Shown here piece after piece: positions 1-9,952 of a DNA stretch of 24,603 bases. Each line of letters starts with the position of its first letter. Position 1 is the stretch's first letter. A program made the translations under genes and the position numbers. The notes below the pieces were generated by a model. That model was given only the letters and a program-made list of their open reading frames with translations. It made no database searches and was not told the origin of the DNA. This stretch comes from Rhizophagus sp. LPA8_4_AMF (Eukaryota > Glomeromycota > Glomeromycetes > Glomerales > Glomeraceae), in NCBI GenBank assembly GCA_021464525.1, contig JADRCO010000924.1:1-24603 (forward strand). Reading direction: 5' to 3'.

Positions 1-893
1 ATTTATTATTTTCATTTTTTTTTTTTTTTTTTTGTTTTCATTTTCCATGTTCTATTTTCTATTTTCTATTTTCCATGTTTCCATGTTCCCATTTTTTTAA
101 AAATGATTTTTTTTTTCATTTTCGTATTTCCGTATTACATACAATTCGCGTTGGTTTTATTAATTAAAACAATTTTATCATTATACAATTTCTAAAACGA
201 ATTATGCATTATGATTTATGAATAGGGCCCAAAAAAGAAAATTATGATTTAAAAAAAACCTTAATTTTTTAAAACTTTGACCATTACCACTTTTTCATTC
301 ATATAAAACAAATATGATCTTATTGTAATTTTTACAATAAATCCAATTTTATTTAGTCAAATTATTAATTAAATTTCTTTTCTATTAAATCTATACTAAG
401 TATTCTACTAGTATTTTTTCTTGACCGAAAAAATTTATCCAATCAAATTTTTCAAATGCAACGGCTACGCCAAATTATCTTAATTAGAAGTTTCATTTTA
501 TTCCCATTGTTATAGATAAAAAAAATTTTTTTTTTTTTTTTTCACTTAAATATTTGTGGCTCAAAAAAAAAAAAAATCCCTGTGAAAACAAAAAAAAAAT
601 TTAAAATAAACAAATAAATAAATAAGTAAAAATTAAATTTAAGCTATTGTTTAACGTTTTTTTTCGTCATCAATCACGTGACTCTACATAAAATATTTCC
701 AAACATAACGTAATTTCGAATTAATAAACCATGAGGCTACTAATTGGATGCAATGCATAAAACATATCTACAGCTATGTTTAATGAATTAAACAATTGAA
801 CTAGTTTGAAGGACTTTGAAGAACTTGTAAGATAGTAAGCAAAAAAGTATTCAACAAAGTAATATAGAGATTTTTGAACGCGTTCTAATCTTC
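1..893. other. AT-rich spacer with homopolymers, no gene seen
   Basis: No open frame of useful length or splice pattern is visible. The stretch contains T runs (about 16-33 and 523-542), A runs (about 565-577 and 590-599), and a short C/T-rich patchwork near 40-95 in which ttttctatttt and ttccatgt recur. One conserved-looking site is the palindromic E-box at 674-681, listed separately. It could include the upstream region of a gene lying outside the window. Confidence 0.6.
674..681. promoter_or_regulatory. Palindromic E-box TCACGTGA
   Basis: The sequence reads ATCACGTGAC with flanks, the same ten bases as the site at 24576-24585. CACGTG is the known core for bHLH factors of the Cbf1/MITF type, which prefer TCACGTGA. 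No gene is recognised next to it, so any target would lie outside the window to the left or in unrecognised sequence. Function is inferred from the motif only. Confidence 0.3.
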
Positions 894-1067
894 GGTACTA
901 TCGATATTATTGACATTATTGGCATTATCGATATTATCGATATTATTGGTATTATCGGTATTATAGGAGTATAGGTATTCTTGGTATTATAGGTATTATA
1001 GGTATTATAGGTATTATTGGTATTATTGGTATTATCGATATTATTGGTATTATTGGTATTATTGGTT
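894..1067. repeat. 9-bp minisatellite (GGTATTATT-like units)
   Basis: About 19 head-to-tail 9-base units of the form GGTATTATT, with variants such as GATATTATC and GGTATTATA. Because the period is a multiple of three, no frame meets a stop for long stretches. This explains apparent open frames here rich in Ile-Ile-Pro on one strand and Asn-Asn-Thr on the other. They have no other coding feature and I read them as repeat artefacts. Confidence 0.85.
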
Positions 1068-1164
1068 TGCATTCATTCATCCGTCCTTCCATTAAAAGTA
1101 GGAAAATTTCATCAAGGAAATTTATTACATTCCATAGTCCAATTAGTCCATCCATCCTTTTTAT

Positions 1165-1187
1165 TATATATATATATATATATATAT
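1165..1187. repeat. (TA)n microsatellite
   Basis: An uninterrupted alternating TA run of about eleven units. Similar TA runs occur just upstream of the LDB-like gene (about 14928-14945), in its introns (about 15846-15860 and 16302-16318) and in other spacers. Confidence 0.85.
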
Positions 1188-2415
1188 TTCATTGAATATG
1201 TCACTATTAGTTTACCCGTATAAATATTATTAAAATTATGTTGAATTTCATTATCGTGTTTTTCCTTTTTTCCCGTTCTCATACCATGATTGATATACTG
1301 TAAATGGATCCATTTGGATTTCTAGATCAATTAGTAGACCTCCCGATTCATAATCGTGAAATTGAGAATTTGAGTGAATTGGTTTATAAAAATCTATTTA
1401 TTATAATAAAATAAAGATTTTTTTGAATAAATTATTTTGTTATATTAACATTATTCATAATTTTTACTATGAATTAAATAACAGTTTCATTATTAATTAT
1501 ATTTTTCCTATGTAAATGTCCTATTAACGTTAAAGTTATTATTCTGTTATTACCTACGAAAGATCGAAAAATTTTTATCCATAAAATTACTAATAAATAC
1601 TTAATAATACATATCAATATCCTTTCACACATACTTATAGTACTATAATTATGTAATAATACCAAGTGTAAAACTAGAATCGGATTAAACAATCTCCTTA
1701 CGATTCTTAGTCTCACTTCTTCTCCCTAGAATTTTTAAAATGTCCAGTTGTCCACAGAATCTGACATACCGTCATATAATTATTTCTTATACTACGGTAT
1801 AAAATTTACTGCAGTTCATCAGTCTATGCACAAGTTAAGCACCCCAGGTATTTCATGAATCTTGTACCCCCTCGGCTCTTCACCCATGTAATGTACAGTA
1901 CTCCAGATTTTTCAACTGCAAGATAATAAATATTTAATCCACGTGATTAGTGCCATTGTCTTTGAACAATGGAATTCGGATTTATTTTGCCGGGTTATAT
2001 AATATGTCATATAATTAGTGACGATTAATAATTTTTCTCAAATTCTCATCCCAAAAGATACGAACAATCGGGGATGTGACAAATTCCACTAACCGGTAGA
2101 TAAAAATCTGATAATTCAATCAATTATCGGTTCTATCACTAAAGATAAGCTTTTTATATTTCACAAAGAACTACTATTTCTAAGAATCGGTTAAGAAGGA
2201 TTTATTTGCGTAATTATAATTTATGTCTTTTGGCTTTATATGTTACGAATAATAGCTAATAGCTTTTTTTATATGAACATATTTATCATTTACAGGAAAC
2301 CTGAATTATGATAGATAATCTCGTTTCAACTTCTGTTTTCAAAGCTTTATTTCGTCCCTATAGTAATGGAAAATTGGTTTTAAACAATTTCTTTTACGAT
2401 AACGTCGTTTGTAAT
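1188..2415. other. Intergenic AT-rich stretch, no supported gene
   Basis: Only short open frames are present, for example a 36-codon frame at 1304-1414 (begins MDPFGFLDQL) and a 53-codon frame starting at 2308. Neither has a recognisable domain or a consistent exon chain. An E-box CACGTGA lies at 1940-1946. The segment from about 1795 to 1935 is less AT-rich than its surroundings and might be regulatory, but nothing specific is recognised. Confidence 0.5.
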
Positions 2416-2629
2416 TACAGAAAATATGTTGGACGAATATATAAAGTATCTTCAGGATGGAAGAAATTGTGAGGGATTACTTACGTACAAGATGAGGAAT
2501 AAGCCCGTGGCTATTATATATCATACTCTCTCGTCCTTCGATTACCTAAATGTATGTTTGGTTCAAAATATCTTATTGGAAAGAACAAATTTTTTAATTA
2601 CATACACAAGTGCACAATATTTCTTCTAA
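2416..2629 (+). other. Possible orphan exon or short open frame
   Basis: A stretch of unusually mixed base composition sits between an acceptor-like TTACAG ending at 2420 and a donor-like GTATGT at 2551. The open frame from the ATG at 2426 runs 67 codons, with residues such as YIKYLQDGRNCEGLLTYKMR. No family is recognised and no partner exons with compatible phase were found. It may be a single exon of an undetected gene, a remnant of a decayed gene, or chance. Confidence 0.2.
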
Positions 2630-3471
2630 ACATTTGCATATGTTTATGAGGTAAGTTTTTATAAATGTAGTAAGTAAATTCAATAGAGACCCTACTGAAT
2701 TTCGGTGAAATTTTTTTTTTAGCTAATCAGATAATACTTTTGTAAAAAGTATGAACTATTGGGACAACATCAACTGTATTAAAAGTCCTTGTGACTGTCC
2801 AGTCTTGGCGAGATAGTCTTTCTTTGATACCTAGGAGACATTATAACTTCAGCTTTCATGTCTGTTCAGTCAATTGATCTATTGATTTTGATGAATATCT
2901 AGTGAGGCCTTCTCTATATCTTCAGATACCTAGGAGATGCCATAACTTCATGTCTATCTAGTCATAGGCAATGAATTATGAATAAATGGATATCCAAGTT
3001 ATTCAATTTCTTTTGATGTCCATCGATTTCCTATCAGTGTGTGTAGACAGGGGAGATATTTTGAGGTTTGTATTTTAATCATAATTAACTGAACTATTAC
3101 AAAAATTCTGTATTTTGATAAGAAATATTTTCTATATAGATCGGGTTATTATTCCCTTTATAACAATTCATGTTTAATTTTATTGTTATAAATTAAAAAT
3201 TAATTTTTAAACAATAAACCCGCCAATAAAGCCAATTAGTATAACAGACTTCGAAAAGGATATCTGCTAAGGTTTGATTCATCAATTTTTTCCACTGTAT
3301 ATATCTATTATAACTTTTTACAAATAAATCCAAATTTTGATTTAAGAAACTAACATATACCCAAACCATCACACTATAACGATACAAAACTCAAAGTCAT
3401 AAAGAGTAAATGGAATAATGGAGTAATATTCAGGTATTTTGAAAAAATTCTAGAGGAGAATATTGAGAATA
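2630..3471. other. Spacer with a short duplicated segment
   Basis: No gene is recognised. An open frame on the minus strand at 3193-3387 lacks an ATG at its start and has no identifiable domain. The only visible structure is the diverged duplicate described at 2826-2963. Confidence 0.5.
2826..2963 (+). repeat. Diverged short direct duplicate (about 40 bp, two copies)
   Basis: Copy one (2826-2871) and copy two (2925-2963) share GATACCTAGGAGA, then ATAACTTCA and CATGTCT in the same order, with a 7-bp difference in length. The spacing of about 100 bp suggests an old tandem duplication. No coding meaning is visible. Confidence 0.6.
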
Positions 3472-3759
3472 TTATTTTATAAAGGTCAAAACCGATTGAT
3501 ATGCCCAAGATAGTACCAATGGATTCTTATTATTCAATGGCTTTTTTTTTGTTTGATTTTCATGCATAAATTGCCAATTGAATCTTCTTTCAATCAGGGT
3601 TGTGACCATATAATCCTGGATCATGACGGATTTATAGGGAACAAAAAGGCAGTAACGGAAAATATTCCCAAGCTGTTTCATAAAGTTATCTGCATCATAC
3701 CCTTCCCCAAAACTCGTTGATCCGTGTGATTGATCATACTTGCCAATCGCTATAAACAT
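3472..3759 (-). other. Unrecognised 95-codon open frame, possible gene fragment
   Basis: The frame starts at an ATG (3759) and stops at 3472, with no in-frame ATG further upstream before a stop. The predicted peptide has ordinary amino-acid composition (FGEGYDADNFMKQLGN, then RYCLFVPYKSVMIQDYM, ending basic). That is less low-complexity than chance frames in this AT-rich DNA. I do not recognise a family. Flanking sequence offers no compatible exons. It could be a remnant of a decayed lineage-specific gene or transposon, or chance. Confidence 0.2.
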
Positions 3760-3789
3760 TTCACTTATTGACTTTTTTATCCACACTTA

Positions 3790-4552
3790 AAATTTGTTAC
3801 ACTAAAATATATCATATTAATTTAAATTTATACGACTTAATATTAATTCATTTAATATCCCATTCTCTGTCGCACTAAATTTATATCGACTCAAAAAATA
3901 TCAATTCATTTATTCAATCTCTATCGCACTAATTGTCATTCTTCATATTAATTATATCGATTATAAGTATCACTCTTCATAATTTTTCGCAAGCGATTAA
4001 CTATGTTTAAATAAACGGTCTCATATAGACGGCCTAATTTTATAAGTTCTGTTTAATAAAATGTATTATAAAAAGAGTTAATCACATGTTATATGATGCT
4101 CCAGGGGGATTACTAATTTTTATACTGCCCATCTAGGAAATAATTGCTTGATTAGTCATCCTAATGTTTAGGATCATACTCTACCCCGGAATCTAGAAAG
4201 GAGTTAGGTGTATCGTGACCTTCATGATTTGCATCCACTCCTTTAATAACTCCTGATTATGCCTTTTGAATTCATAGATCCAAAAATATCGACCTTGATA
4301 AGGCCGCTCCGATTTAATTGTTTGTTTGATGTACTATATCCCATTTTTTGAATTTAATAAACATATGATAATTATGTATTATTTATTTCACGAGGAGTTG
4401 GGAATAACAGGGTTTTTTTCCTTTCTCCTTATGAAAAAATTGCAGGAACGTGTTACTCATTAAATATGTCATGTGATTAACTATTTTTAACTCTATCTCC
4501 CAAAGTTCTCAAAAATTTATTACGTTAGTTTGTTTATTTTTGTTTATTGTAA
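3790..4552. other. AT-rich spacer, no gene seen
   Basis: It contains diverged short repeats such as tctgtcgcactaaa and tctatcgcactaat (about 3866-3932) and a more GC-balanced patch at about 4095-4310 without an open frame. A TCATGTGA E-box variant lies at 4469-4476. Nothing else is recognised. Confidence 0.5.
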
Positions 4553-5095
4553 ACCCCTACCCTTATGAACATAATCAAACGATCATAGTATGCTGGATAA
4601 GGTTATATATCTTAATATATTTATAGAATACATCAAGAAGACTGGTTATACACAAGATATCTCAATATTCCTCTTTTATTGAAATATGGGATTGCTAGAT
4701 TGATATAAAGCTATTAATATAATCCTTTCTGTTATAAGTTTTTATTATTATATATATAGTTAAAGTTTTGTTTTAATAATTTATTTATTATATTATTACC
4801 ATATATGTTAGCCTCTACCCTCATGAATATTAATCAAATAATCATAGTATGCTGGAGTAGCTTAAATAAGGGTATATATCTTGATATATTTATAGAATAC
4901 ATCAAAAAGACTGGTTATACACAAGATTCCTTTTATAAATTTAGATGAAGAATTGCCTTTTATAATAAATAGTTGTATATTTATGATTTTGAGTAATATC
5001 TCTTTTATTGAAATATGGGATTACTAGATTGATATAAAACTATTAATATAATCCTTTCTGTTATAAGTTATTTATTATATTATTACCATATATGT
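4553..5095 (+). repeat. Two adjacent diverged direct repeats
   Basis: Copy one is 4553-4809 and copy two is 4811-5095. Both begin with a cctaccct(t/c)atgaa-type start, share atcatagtatgctgga, tagaatacatca, agactggttatacacaaga, gaaatatgggatt and aatcctttctgttataag in the same order, and end with the same TTATTACCATATATGTT tail. Copy two carries about 70 bp extra after the shared cacaagat. Copy one carries about 40 bp extra TA-rich sequence before the tail. No coding frame spans them. They may be a duplicated non-autonomous element or an ordinary tandem duplication. Confidence 0.75.
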
Positions 5096-5165
5096 TGTTA
5101 TATCTTTAAAAGAAAATAATTTACTTTTATTTGAATTGATTAAATAAAAATGTTTTAATTTAATA

Positions 5166-5362
5166 CAGTGACACCTCTCTAAGTGCACTCACCTTGGGAC
5201 CATAGTAAAAAAATAGTAGAATGTGTACTTAGAGAGGATGTGCAGTTATAGAGAGTAAAATATTAAGAACTCTTATAAGTTGGGACCAGGCCTACCGACC
5301 ACTTACAGAGAATTTATATAGTGCGTGCACTTATAGAGAGTGCACTTATAAAAGTGGCACTA
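5166..5362. mobile_element. Short inverted-repeat element with TA target, MITE-like (first)
   Basis: The left end CAGTGACACCTCTCTAAGTG is matched in inverted orientation by the right end, whose reverse complement begins TAGTGCCACTTTTATAAGTG. Both arms continue with CACTC, giving about 25 paired positions with roughly five mismatches. TA flanks each side (5164-5165 and 5363-5364). Inside are further copies of the TIR core (acttagagaggatgtgc, gttatagagagt). The length of about 197 bp, the lack of any coding sequence, and a TA target duplication fit a Tc1/mariner/pogo-type MITE. The superfamily is an inference from TA and the CAGTG start. Confidence 0.7.
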
Positions 5363-5364
5363 TA

Positions 5365-5750
5365 TATAGTAATATTATTTTTTTAATGTATATATAGTAC
5401 TATAAATTTTATGTATTTACAAAATTAAGAAGCCATCCATTTGATCTGCAAATGTAAATATTAATGAAATATATATAAAGTAATATTTAAATATTCAAAA
5501 ATTTTTAAATAAATATCAAATAGTAATTTAAAGAATCAAAAATTAGATATTTATAAAAATTATTTAAGTAATTTGCCTTTTTATTAATAATTATCTTTTT
5601 TAATTAAAAAACTTATTTTTTACTTATAAATTTACATAAAATAATATTATATAATTATTTACAATTTACTTTTTATATTAATTTGTAATTTTTATAAAAA
5701 ATCAAAGATTAATTATATTTAAAACTGGAATTTTACTATAGGTATTACTA
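5365..5750. other. AT-rich spacer between two MITE-like elements
   Basis: Almost entirely A and T with no open frame, splice pattern or inverted repeat of note. Confidence 0.6.
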
Positions 5751-5754
5751 TATA

Positions 5755-5913
5755 CAGTTCACCCTCTCTATAACGAATTTTTATATAGTAAATAACTTGC
5801 TATAATGACAGGTACAGATTTTTTTATGTATAATAAAATAAGCCTCAGTATAGTGAATTTTTCATTATAATGAATTTTAATCTTCAGGAATTCACTATAG
5901 TGAGGGTGAACTG
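5755..5913. mobile_element. Short inverted-repeat element with TA target, MITE-like (second)
   Basis: The left end TATACAGTTCACCCTC (from 5751) is perfectly repeated in inverted orientation at the right end (to 5917). The arms then continue imperfectly (CTATAACGAATT against CTATAGTGAATT), about 27 paired bases in all. The internal sequence holds extra copies of the motif TATARYGAAT (near 5851 and 5867). The size of about 159 bp, the absence of coding sequence and the TA (TATA) flanks fit a Tc1/mariner/pogo-type MITE, different in TIR from the neighbour at 5166-5362. Confidence 0.75.
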
Positions 5914-6296
5914 TATAGTTTTTTTAAAAAATTCCTGAAATTTACCTTTTTTTTTATAAATAAATATATATTTTTTTAAAAATATTTGTAAATATAAATG
6001 CTTCTGTTCAGTTCATGACCATTTTTTACTAATATTTTTTTGCACAAAAATTTTATTTTTTCATTTTATTTTCTTTAAATAATATACTTTTAAGTCTTTA
6101 TAATACATTTTATTTTCTTTTATTTTAGTTTTCTTTTATATTTCTACTAACATAGTTTTAGTAGTGAACTCCAACTTTTGGTTTTTTTCAACATTTATTT
6201 TATTGAGAAACAAATAATATGTATTATCAAGACTTATGCGAAATAAATATGGTTCACCTTTATTTTCAACAATAATAAGTAATATCTTTTAACGAC

Positions 6297-7339
6297 ATGG
6301 AGAGACTTAATGAAACCTTGAAAAATAAAGACTTTTTATATTTTCTTGGCAACACTTCAGACTACATCAATAGGCAGATACAATATGAGTATTTAACTGA
6401 ATTCTTAGGTTCTTTGATAGTCTACCCACCACATCATAAATCTGGAATATCAGCAAAAATAAAATGATATTTTGACTACCTCTACCTAGTTGTTTTTTCA
6501 AAAATCCCTTCTTTCTTTTTTTCTCATCACTGAATATGGACTCCCCTTATTTTTCAATGACAAACAACTCAAATAAAGATGATACCAAAACAGAAAGGTG
6601 GTACTCCCAAATCAGGCAAATCTTATGATTTTTTCCTGGATGCGATTTTAAACAGAATCCAAATAAGTTCAGACGTACTTAATTATGTGCTACCTTTGAA
6701 ACTATTTTTAAAATCTGATGCAACAAATGGTCTTTCTTCTTATTCACTGAATAATTATCTGGGTATAGGAAACACCTTATTGAACACCTTTAATATGCTT
6801 GTATGGTCTTCTGATTAGTGAATTATATACAGTAACTTCTATACAGCTAGAAGATTAAAGAACAGAGATAAACTCGTCGATTTGGATGTGGTGTTTAACA
6901 AGAGTTCACTTCTTGGTTCTTATATAGATAGATTTTATTTTCTTTTTTCTTTTATTTTTTCTTTTATTTTTTTTTTTCTGTTTTTTTTTTGCTTTTCTTT
7001 TCTTTTTTTCTTTTATTATAGAATTTTTTTGGGTGGAGTTATTGAATACAATCAATCATTAAGTTACTTTGGAAGGTATAGAGCTCTTTGAATGCTAAAA
7101 CGATCATAGTTGGAATCCTATTTGCAAGTACCAATTCAACTTTCATAAATGGACTTATCAATATGTTAGTGAAGGAAATAACTACTTTATCATATGACCG
7201 GCTGAAAGGTCATTCTTTTTGTGAGCAAAAACCTAATGTTGACTATGACTCTAATTTTAGTAGCAGTGGACAGGCAACAAAAGGGTTATGTGAATTAGCA
7301 GTATACATTTTGATTTTTGGGGATCAGTGGGAGATATAA
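6297..7339 (+). other. Possible decayed gene: series of short open frames
   Basis: Between the MITE-like elements and the SAM-PH gene, base composition becomes less AT-biased and several short frames follow one another on the plus strand. They are 6297-6467 (56 codons, begins MERLNETLKNKDFLYFLGNT), 6579-6818 (79 codons, begins MIPKQKGGTPKSGKSYDFFL), and 7088-7339 (no ATG at its start, contains INGLINMLVKEITTLSYDRL). A T-rich tract at about 6937-7015 separates the last two. I could not join them by GT-AG introns in a consistent phase and recognise no domain. A broken lineage-specific gene is possible, as is coincidence. Confidence 0.2.
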
Positions 7340-8416
7340 AATCATTGCAACATAACAGGTCCTTATATACCATATTTTATAGACTATAGGGCAGTCTGCT
7401 AAAATAGAGTGCTCTTACCTATATAGAAACAAGTTTCACCAACAGTGCACATATGGGGTTTATTAGAATGAGGATGGTGTTATATTTATTAGCTTCTAAA
7501 ATACATGTATTTAATAGCATGTGATGCAGAAAAAAAAAAATTAAATATAAATCCAATCAGCAATCTTTTTATTTGAAAATTAATATTTCCTTAAAAGAAT
7601 AAAATAAATATTTTATAAAAATAATGAAGTAAATAAAATATGTTTTTTTTACTATAAACCACCAGAAAACTGGTTTATTTTAAACTATTATATAATTTAA
7701 ATAAATATTTATTTAAAATTATAGCAGTATAATCTTATTAATAACAAATATTATTATACAATGGTAATAAAGTATACAAATAGTAAACTATTTAAATTAC
7801 TATTTCACTTTTACAGGTATTTTCACCAATCTTATTATTAATAATTAAATTATTTTATATTAATAGCAATTTTATATAAATAAAAAAAAAATTTATTTAA
7901 TTATTTGATCTTAATATATTTTTTCTTGATTATTTAATTAATAAAATATATAAAAATTTTCTGTTTATTGCTTAACTAATATTTTAATATATAAAAAATA
8001 AAAATATTTTTAAAATGTAAAAAAGATAATTTTCTTATAAAAATATTAAAAATAAATTTGTATATTTATATAATAAAGACATTTTTACTTATCTTACACG
8101 CAAAATGTATGTAATAAATTTTTTATTGGTCATTCGTTAGTTATCTCTTGAACAAATTATTCGAAAAATTGCGAAATTTTATGATTGATTAATTGATTGT
8201 GATAAGTTTCTAAACATAAATAATGGAATAATTATACCTGTGTTATATAATGCAAAAAATAAAAGTACACTAATATAATACAATGTTAATGCTACATATA
8301 GTATCTATAAAAAAGATATATTTTTGTTCTTATAAAAATATTTAACATATATATATAAATTAATTGTCCTTAAAGAAATTACTTATAATTTGCTTATTTT
8401 TTTCTCTTAAACTTAA
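7340..8416. other. AT-rich spacer, no gene seen
   Basis: Apart from the first 170 bases, the stretch is nearly pure A and T with no open frame or clear repeat. The right end should contain the 3-prime untranslated region and poly(A) site of the minus-strand SAM-PH gene ending at 8417. Confidence 0.6.
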
Positions 8417-9952
8417 TTACCAAATTAATTGTTGTTGTGGCAAAGCTTCAGTAATTTGAACTTGTTGTAATTCTCTTGCCATTTCATTAAATTGTTGAAA
8501 AGTTAAACCTGAAGCTGAAATAGGCATTGAAGAGGGGTTTATTATAGTTATACCTTCGTAATTAATATTACCGTTCGTCGATGATATTGAAGATGATAAT
8601 GAAGATGATGAGGGAAGTGATGAAGGTATAACACCACCAACTCTTCGTCTTCTCATAGGTAAAGTGATAAACATTGGCATTTCTCTTTCATCTAATGTAG
8701 ATGAAATATTTGCAGAAGACTGTAACTTCTCTATCCATGATACACATTCATCATGATCCTGTATTTGAAACAAGAATTGATGCCCGGTAGAAGAAATTCG
8801 CACTCTTATCACATTATTTCTTTTAGAGTAATCTGTTGCTAAACCTATTTGAGCATTTAGCATACTGAATTCATGGGTTGGAGTTACTCTCTAAAATAAA
8901 GAAAGGGAAAATTTTTTAAAAAAAGGAAGTTGCGTAAAATTTTTATTTAATAAAATAATGAGTACTTACATTAATATCAATTGGTTCACTTTTATATATA
9001 CGTAAAAAAGTTCCCCATAAATATAAATATTGTTTTTTCCATGATCTGTCTCTCGATCTATAGCCTTTTGAAGAAAATTCATTCTTTTTAAAAAGATATC
9101 CTGCTTTATGTACACTACAAGAATAAGGAGGTAACTCTTCGTGAACTTCTTCCTCACACGTCTTTATGCGTTGTCGATCAAACACATCGTGGTACGAAGG
9201 TAATCCGCTGTTGTGATAAGGAGGTAATTCACTATTTGTCACGGGCATAGAAAGACGCCAATTAGAATCTCGTACAACTGCACCACGATGTCTTCTCATA
9301 GCTAATAAATCTTCATTATCTGTACTATAATGTTTCCGCGATCGAGATGTTGGAGTATAATCATTCTCAGAACTTGCAGATACTGAGTTTATTTCGTTTG
9401 AAGAAAGTTCATCCGATTCATGAATTGGAGCATTATCTTGTGATTTATTTTCAGAAATCGTTTCTTCTTCATTAATGTCAGTTATGTCATTGGAAATTTC
9501 TGGAAAACACGGTTCCTCTTCCTCCGTGATAGGCGTTAACATGGTTAAATTATTTTCTTCAATAGAAACTTTTGTCAGGTCACCATCGTTTATAATTTCC
9601 GATGGCATATTACTTTCAATTGGTATTGCTGCAGTAGACGATAAAAATAATTTTCTCAACTTCCTGATATATAATAACAATATTTTACGATGTGAATCAT
9701 TCCCTATTCCAACTGATTTTAAGGTTTGTTCATTTAATGTCAAAAAAGTTGTAAAATCAATTTCATTTCTTTGAAAGAGAGGTAAATATTGTTGAAGATG
9801 AATACTTAACAATACCGATTTCAAAGTAGTTGCTGATATTAAAAATTAAACGATTTTTTTTTTAATAAAAACTCTTTTAACAATTAAGAAATTGTGACAA
9901 AAAATTATTTACCTTTGCTACTTTTAGGAGGTTTAGGGCTAATTTTCGACAT
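8417..9952 (-). CDS. SAM and PH domain protein (Boi/Pob1-like)
   Basis: Three exons on the minus strand: 9952-9913, 9832-8970, 8890-8417. All introns are GT-AG (80 and 79 nt) and frame is kept, giving 458 aa from the ATG at 9952 (begins MSKISPKPPKSSK). Residues about 17-77 form a SAM domain (HLQQYLPLFQRNEIDFTTFL, then SVGIGNDSHRKILL). A long acidic, serine-rich and probably disordered linker follows. Residues about 250-362 form a PH domain (KAGYLFKK, SWKKQYLYLWGTFLRIYKSE, ending CVSWIEKLQ). Two PPxY motifs (LPPYH about 216-220, LPPYS about 247-251) could bind WW domains. The C-terminus is Gln-rich. Fungal SAM-PH proteins such as Boi1/2 and Pob1 act in polarised growth at the cell cortex. Unlike those, no SH3 domain precedes the SAM here. 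The role is inferred from the architecture. Confidence 0.85.

Noticed and set aside
851-1223. Open frames rich in Asn-Asn-Thr, Ile-Ile-Pro or hydrophobic residues on both strands
   Set aside because: They are read-throughs of the 9-bp minisatellite and adjacent TA repeat, with no other coding evidence.
1474-1716. 80-codon minus-strand open frame
   Set aside because: No recognisable domain, composition expected of AT-rich noncoding DNA, no splice context.
1830-1870. Segment with aagttaagcaccccag, at first glance like part of a 5S rRNA
   Set aside because: The surrounding bases do not follow a 5S rRNA sequence or fold, and the match is too short.
3193-3387. Minus-strand open frame of 64 codons near the 3472-3759 frame
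   Set aside because: It has no ATG at its start and could not be joined to the neighbouring frame by a GT-AG intron in phase.
4080-4310. GC-balanced patch considered as a tRNA or snRNA locus
   Set aside because: No A-box/B-box pair or cloverleaf could be made out and no known snRNA sequence is present.
6882-7091. Plus-strand frame with a long Phe/Leu-rich hydrophobic stretch resembling a membrane segment
   Set aside because: The hydrophobic run is the translation of a T-rich tract, not evidence of a membrane protein.
7656-7680. Small inverted repeat ATAAACCA...TGGTTTAT considered as another MITE end or terminator
   Set aside because: It is a short local hairpin with imperfect arms, common by chance in this composition, and has no TA-flanked partner.
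9475-9774. Plus-strand open frame of 99 codons
   Set aside because: It lies antisense within exon 2 of the SAM-PH gene, whose own strand shows clear domains.
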